Source of the DNA: JBAYJM01 sp041665065
GTDB lineage: Bacteria > Patescibacteriota > Patescibacteriia > 2-01-FULL-39-33
Assembly: GCA_041665065.1 (NCBI GenBank)
Contig: JBAYJM010000022.1
Location: forward strand, 1-18,452
DNA: 18,452 bases
Direction: 5' to 3'
Shown: positions 15,468 through 18,452 of the stretch, in pieces
Layout: each line of letters starts with the position of its first letter
Numbering within the stretch: position 1 is the stretch's first letter
The notes under the pieces: generated by a model
The model's database searches: none
The model's input: the letters and a program-made list of their open reading frames with translations, nothing else
What the model was told of the DNA's origin: nothing
Translations under genes and position numbers: made by a program

Positions 15468-16715
15468 CTACTTTATTTTGTCCCAAATTTCCATTAACCG
15501 ATTATATTTTGCAACTCTTTCACTCCTGCAAAGCGATCCGGTTTTGATATATTCAGCTCCTGAAGCAACCGCTAAATCAGCAATAAAATCATCAACGGTT
15601 TCACCGCTTCTATGGGAAATAGCAATTTTGAATTTATTTTTTTGCGCTAATTTAATACAATTAACTGTCTCAGTCAATGACCCGATTTGATTTAATTTAA
15701 TTAAAATTGCATTACCTGATTTCTCTTTTATGCCTCTTTCCAATCTTTTAACATTTGTAACAAATAAATCATCTCCAACCATTGCAATTTTTTTACCAAC
15801 CACAGAAGTTAAATTTTTCCAACCTTCCCAATCATCTTGAGCTAAGCCATCTTCAATCGATTCAATCGGATATTTTTTGATCCATGAATTATACATTGCA
15901 ATCATTTCTTCAGAAGATCTTTTTTTACCATCTGCCTTCATGTCATAAATATTATCTTTGTAAAATTCTGAGGAGGCAGTATCAATAGCGAATTTAACAT
16001 CTTTTCCAAGCTTATATCCTGCATCAACAATGGCCTGAATCATTATTCCCATAACTTGCTCGTTTCCTGCCAATTTTGGAGCATAACCGCCTTCGTCGCC
16101 CACAGTAATAGGAAATCCTTGTTTTGCCAAAAGTTTTTTGAGACTATGAAAAACTTCAGCGCCGCACCTTATTGCCTCTTTAACATTTTTCTGCTGTGGC
16201 GTAATCATAAATTCCTGAACATCTATTGACCAGCCGGCATGCGCACCGCCATTCATAATATTCATCATTGGCACTGGAAATCTTAAAGTGCCAGTAGACC
16301 AATATTTTTTCTTTAAATAAACATACAAAGAATTGTTTGAGGCAATAGCTCCTGCCCTTGCCACTGCAATAGAAACACCCAAAATAGCATTTGCTCCGAG
16401 CTTGGATTTATTGTCTGTGCCATCCAATTTAATCATCAACTCATCAATTTTCTTTTGATCAGTAGGGTTCATGCCTTTTAGCTTTGGCGCAATAATGTTA
16501 TTTACATTGTTTACAGCCTTAAGAACTCCTTTTCCTCCATATCTTTTCTTATCCCCATCACGAAGCTCTAATGCCTCATGTATGCCTGTTGATGCGCCAG
16601 ATGGAACGCCTGCCCAAGCCTTTCTTTTATTATCCAAAACAACTTCCACCTCCACAGTCGGATTACCTCGAGAATCCAAAATTTCTCTAGCAACTATTGA
16701 TTTGATCTTTGCCAT
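15468..16715 (-). CDS. eno: Enolase
   Basis: Converts 2-phosphoglycerate to phosphoenolpyruvate, the step after the mutases encoded further along this window. The protein has 415 residues, a little short of the usual 425-435. The N-terminal motif REILDSRGNPTVEVEV (10-25) and the mobile loop SGASTG (39-44) are present. Metal ligands are D244 (FAIDTASSEFY), E288 (IEDGLAQDDW) and the Asp pair at 315-316 (GDDLFVTN). Catalytic residues are E208 in VGDEGGYAP, the base K340 in LIKLNQIGS, H368-R369-S370 in SHRSGET, and K391 in IKTGSLCRSER. All are intact, so it should be active. A TAG stop ends the gene and a hairpin terminator follows. It is 38 bases from the SIMPL gene and has no Shine-Dalgarno sequence; the only purine-rich run, AAAGGAA, is about 20 bases from the ATG, too far to act as one. 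Confidence 0.98.
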   Translation of the reverse strand: MAKIKSIVAREILDSRGNPTVEVEVVLDNKRKAWAGVPSGASTGIHEALELRDGDKKRYGGKGVLKAVNNVNNIIAPKLKGMNPTDQKKIDELMIKLDGTDNKSKLGANAILGVSIAVARAGAIASNNSLYVYLKKKYWSTGTLRFPVPMMNIMNGGAHAGWSIDVQEFMITPQQKNVKEAIRCGAEVFHSLKKLLAKQGFPITVGDEGGYAPKLAGNEQVMGIMIQAIVDAGYKLGKDVKFAIDTASSEFYKDNIYDMKADGKKRSSEEMIAMYNSWIKKYPIESIEDGLAQDDWEGWKNLTSVVGKKIAMVGDDLFVTNVKRLERGIKEKSGNAILIKLNQIGSLTETVNCIKLAQKNKFKIAISHRSGETVDDFIADLAVASGAEYIKTGSLCRSERVAKYNRLMEIWDKIK

Positions 16716-16753
16716 TTTTATTTTTAAATTATTTATTCCTTTAAATCCACATT

Positions 16754-17551
16754 TTATTTTATTTCGTAACTAATGCTTACATTTATCACAACCTCATCAC
16801 TTCCGGCCTGAATGTCGGGAGCAGAAGCTTTTGTTGATAATCCTCCACCCATTCCCATGGCGCTGTCATACATTGGAACAGGACTGCCACCTGCCGTAAA
16901 TTCATTAAAATTTACTATTCTTCCTAAATTAATCCCAACCTGATCAGCTAAAACTTTGGACTTTTCTTTGGCTTGAGCAATTGCCTTTTCTCTAGCCTGA
17001 ACTTTGTAAACTTCCGGGTCATCAATCACAAAAGTTGGCCCATTTACGCTATTGGCTCCTAATTCGCTTGCCTTGGCAAGAATCTCTCCAACTTTATTAA
17101 AATCCCTTATTTTTACATTAACACTTTGACTAATATTATAACCAACTATTTTTGAAACTTTATCTGACCAATCATATTTAGGATTGATTGTGTAATTATT
17201 GGTCTGAATATCCTTCTCATCAATTTTAAATTGATTTTTTATAGCGGAAACAATAGCATTCATCTTATCTGTGTTTTGTTTTTGCACTTGATCTACAGTT
17301 ACACCCTCAGAAATAATACCAATATTTACGCTAGCGACGTCTGGCTTGGCTGTTACCTTGCCAGTTCCCTCTACCGTGACTATATTTTTATAGTCTGGTG
17401 ATTTGCCAATATAATCATAGGACCTTAAAGAATTTCTAGTTAATCCCACCAAATAAACGGCAAGAATAACTAAAACTACTGCCATTATTATGCCAATAAT
17501 GACCTTAAGGACATGGTGGCCGTTACAACAGCCAATGTTTTCATTTGTCAT
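16754..17551 (-). CDS. SIMPL (DUF541) domain protein, membrane-anchored
   Basis: A 265-residue protein with a short N-terminal tail, one membrane helix (about 14-37, VLKVIIGIIMAVVLVILAVYLVG) and an extracytoplasmic SIMPL domain (about 56-265). The domain opens with the typical VTVEGTGKVTAKPDVASVNIGI and has the middle motif VGYNISQSVNVKIRDFNKVGEIL and the later REKAIAQAKEKSKVLADQVGINLG. The family includes BP26 of Brucella, which forms channel-like rings, and E. coli YggE, linked to oxidative stress; the molecular role is not settled. The tail has an unusual CCNGHH (8-13) right before the helix. It starts 10 bases after the DUF218 gene's stop and lies 38 bases before enolase, in the same orientation, so co-transcription is likely. 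Confidence 0.92.
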   Translation of the reverse strand: MTNENIGCCNGHHVLKVIIGIIMAVVLVILAVYLVGLTRNSLRSYDYIGKSPDYKNIVTVEGTGKVTAKPDVASVNIGIISEGVTVDQVQKQNTDKMNAIVSAIKNQFKIDEKDIQTNNYTINPKYDWSDKVSKIVGYNISQSVNVKIRDFNKVGEILAKASELGANSVNGPTFVIDDPEVYKVQAREKAIAQAKEKSKVLADQVGINLGRIVNFNEFTAGGSPVPMYDSAMGMGGGLSTKASAPDIQAGSDEVVINVSISYEIK

Positions 17552-17561
17552 GTTTTTTTTA

Positions 17562-18230
17562 TTATTTTATTTTTAATTCTTTAAGCTCTTTTTCCCACCA
17601 TTTTCTTATCTTACCAAAATCACGCTCTGACTTCATGGCTTTTCTAAGATAATTTAACTTTTCCAAATACATCTGATGATGCTTTTCTAAATTTTTTTCA
17701 TTTTTCAGGGCCCAGATGGCAAACTGCAATTCCTTATTTTCTTTTTTCCTTATAATATTATTATCATACCTATTAATTGAATTGTCAAAATCGATAGGAA
17801 TAATTTTAACTTTTTTGCCCTTAAAAATCACCTGAATTAGCCTAGAAACTTTCGCCGCCCTGGACTGCTCACAAAAAACGATTAACTCTCCTGATAATTT
17901 TTTTTCTCTTATAATATCTTTTACCTCCAATAGATTTTCTAAACTGGAAATTGGTTTGTTTCTAGCCATTATCTGCCAATCTTTTGTTTCTTTTCTTAAA
18001 AAGCTTCTTTTCATTAGCCGAGTAAACAGCTTAGCCATTTCATCTGCCTCTGTTCTTTTATACGGTTTTACTAAGTCAGTTTTTCCACCTGAAAAAATAA
18101 TAACCGCCTTATCCTCAGAGGCTAGGTCAAAAATATTGTTAAAAACCGTCTTTAAATAGATATTATAATTCTCATCTTCTGTTATTGAAGACGGAACACC
18201 ATAGCCCAAAATTACAAAATTTTTATTCAT
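17562..18230 (-). CDS. DUF218 (YdcF/SanA/ElyC-like) domain protein
   Basis: A protein of about 222 residues. The Rossmann-like DUF218 domain begins at once (NKNFVILGYGVPSS) and shows the family's second motif VIIFSGGKTDLVKPYKRTEA and a later strand-helix pair, ELIVFCEQSRAAKVSRLIQVIF. Relatives such as SanA, ElyC and YdcF act in envelope integrity or bind nucleotide cofactors; no enzyme activity can be assigned here. It lacks the N-terminal membrane helices of ElyC and so looks cytoplasmic. The C-terminal third is helical and very basic. I chose the ATG at 18228-18230 because the domain begins there and it follows the MazG-like stop by 1 base. An alternative ATG at 18267-18269 would add 13 residues (MRELKKEKAEIIN) and overlap that gene by 38 bases; it has a GGAAAGG upstream, but no other gene here uses such a site. 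Confidence 0.78.
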   Translation of the reverse strand: MNKNFVILGYGVPSSITEDENYNIYLKTVFNNIFDLASEDKAVIIFSGGKTDLVKPYKRTEADEMAKLFTRLMKRSFLRKETKDWQIMARNKPISSLENLLEVKDIIREKKLSGELIVFCEQSRAAKVSRLIQVIFKGKKVKIIPIDFDNSINRYDNNIIRKKENKELQFAIWALKNEKNLEKHHQMYLEKLNYLRKAMKSERDFGKIRKWWEKELKELKIK

Positions 18231-18231
18231 A

Positions 18232-18452
18232 TTAATAATTTCTGCTTTTTCTTTTTTCAATTCCCTCATTTATTGCCTTTCCAATATCAATACCCATAAC
18301 CTCGGCCAGCAATAGAGTAGTAATAATAACATCAGCGCATTCATCGGCTAATTTTTCTACATTATTATGGACTAATTTTTCCTTTCTTTGAATATTAATG
18401 CTTTTTAAAACTTCACTTGATAATTCGCCAGTTTCCTCGGCTAATTTGCACA
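18232..18452 (-). CDS. MazG-like nucleotide pyrophosphohydrolase (N-terminus cut by window edge)
   Basis: The last 72 codons of an all-alpha NTP pyrophosphohydrolase, open to the right edge and ending at TAA (18232-18234). The metal-binding helices are clear: LAEETGELSSEVLKS supplies the EExxE motif, and LADECADVIITTLLLAEVMG supplies the ExxD motif on the second helix. The ending DIGKAINEGIEKRKSRNY matches the close of short MazG-type proteins. Such enzymes hydrolyse non-canonical or excess nucleoside triphosphates to monophosphates. The spacing of 1 base to the DUF218 gene suggests translational coupling. The exact subfamily (MazG, MazG-like or dCTPase-like) cannot be decided from the fragment. 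Confidence 0.85.
   Translation of the reverse strand, partial: CKLAEETGELSSEVLKSINIQRKEKLVHNNVEKLADECADVIITTLLLAEVMGIDIGKAINEGIEKRKSRNY

Noticed and set aside
15510..15545. Enolase ending KTGSLCRSER instead of the frequent KTGAPSRSER
   Set aside because: The catalytic Lys and the Arg residues are kept, and variation at these intervening positions is common among bacterial enolases.
1..18452. Possible recoding of TGA (as in Gracilibacteria and Absconditabacteria)
   Set aside because: TGA ends the cellulose-synthase-like gene exactly at an ATGA overlap, and no conserved motif is interrupted by TGA; conserved Trp residues are encoded by TGG.
1..18452. CRISPR arrays, tRNA or rRNA genes, insertion sequences
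   Set aside because: No regularly spaced repeats, cloverleaf sequences, rRNA-like stretches, transposase frames or terminal inverted repeats were seen on either strand.

Overview
The window is AT-rich and carries 13 genes, all on the minus strand, so transcription runs from high to low coordinates. Two genes are cut by the window edges. No intergenic gap reaches 300 bases; the longest is about 180 bases, between 13027 and 13206. The gene set suggests a member of the Patescibacteria (Candidate Phyla Radiation), probably of the parcubacterial type. It includes a DUF4012 membrane protein beside GT2 glycosyltransferases, a DUF2339 membrane protein, a SIMPL protein, a mosaic surface protein with PKD, beta-helix, Cys-rich and PA14 modules, and start sites with no Shine-Dalgarno sequence. 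This placement is inference from gene content; no marker-gene comparison was possible. TAA, TAG and TGA all serve as stops, so the code is standard bacterial.

Right part (15.4-18.45 kb), in transcription order: the end of a MazG-type nucleotide pyrophosphohydrolase, a DUF218 (YdcF/SanA-like) protein, a membrane-anchored SIMPL-domain protein, and enolase, closed by a hairpin terminator. Next is a polytopic DUF2339 protein containing an internal duplication of about 115 residues, closed by a second strong terminator.

Middle (9.5-13.2 kb): a 1154-residue surface protein behind its own leader. The leader holds a TATAAT box and a terminator-like hairpin just ahead of the start codon.

Left part (1-9.5 kb): two tandem but clearly diverged cofactor-independent phosphoglycerate mutases (gpmI), each with a full active site, separated by a good promoter (TTGCCA-17-TATTAT). 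Behind that promoter runs a compressed series: gpmI, a cellulose-synthase-like membrane glycosyltransferase, two soluble GT2 enzymes, the DUF4012 protein and mreB. Spacings are 5, -4, 1, -23 and 2 bases, so this looks like one operon. It joins a glycolytic enzyme, the apparent synthesis of a surface polysaccharide, and the actin-like shape protein MreB.

Together the enolase and the two phosphoglycerate mutases cover 3-phosphoglycerate to phosphoenolpyruvate. Most of the other genes concern the cell envelope. The points most worth a second look are the gpmI pair, the gpmI-GT-DUF4012-mreB operon, the mosaic surface protein with its leader hairpin, and the lack of Shine-Dalgarno sequences at every visible start.
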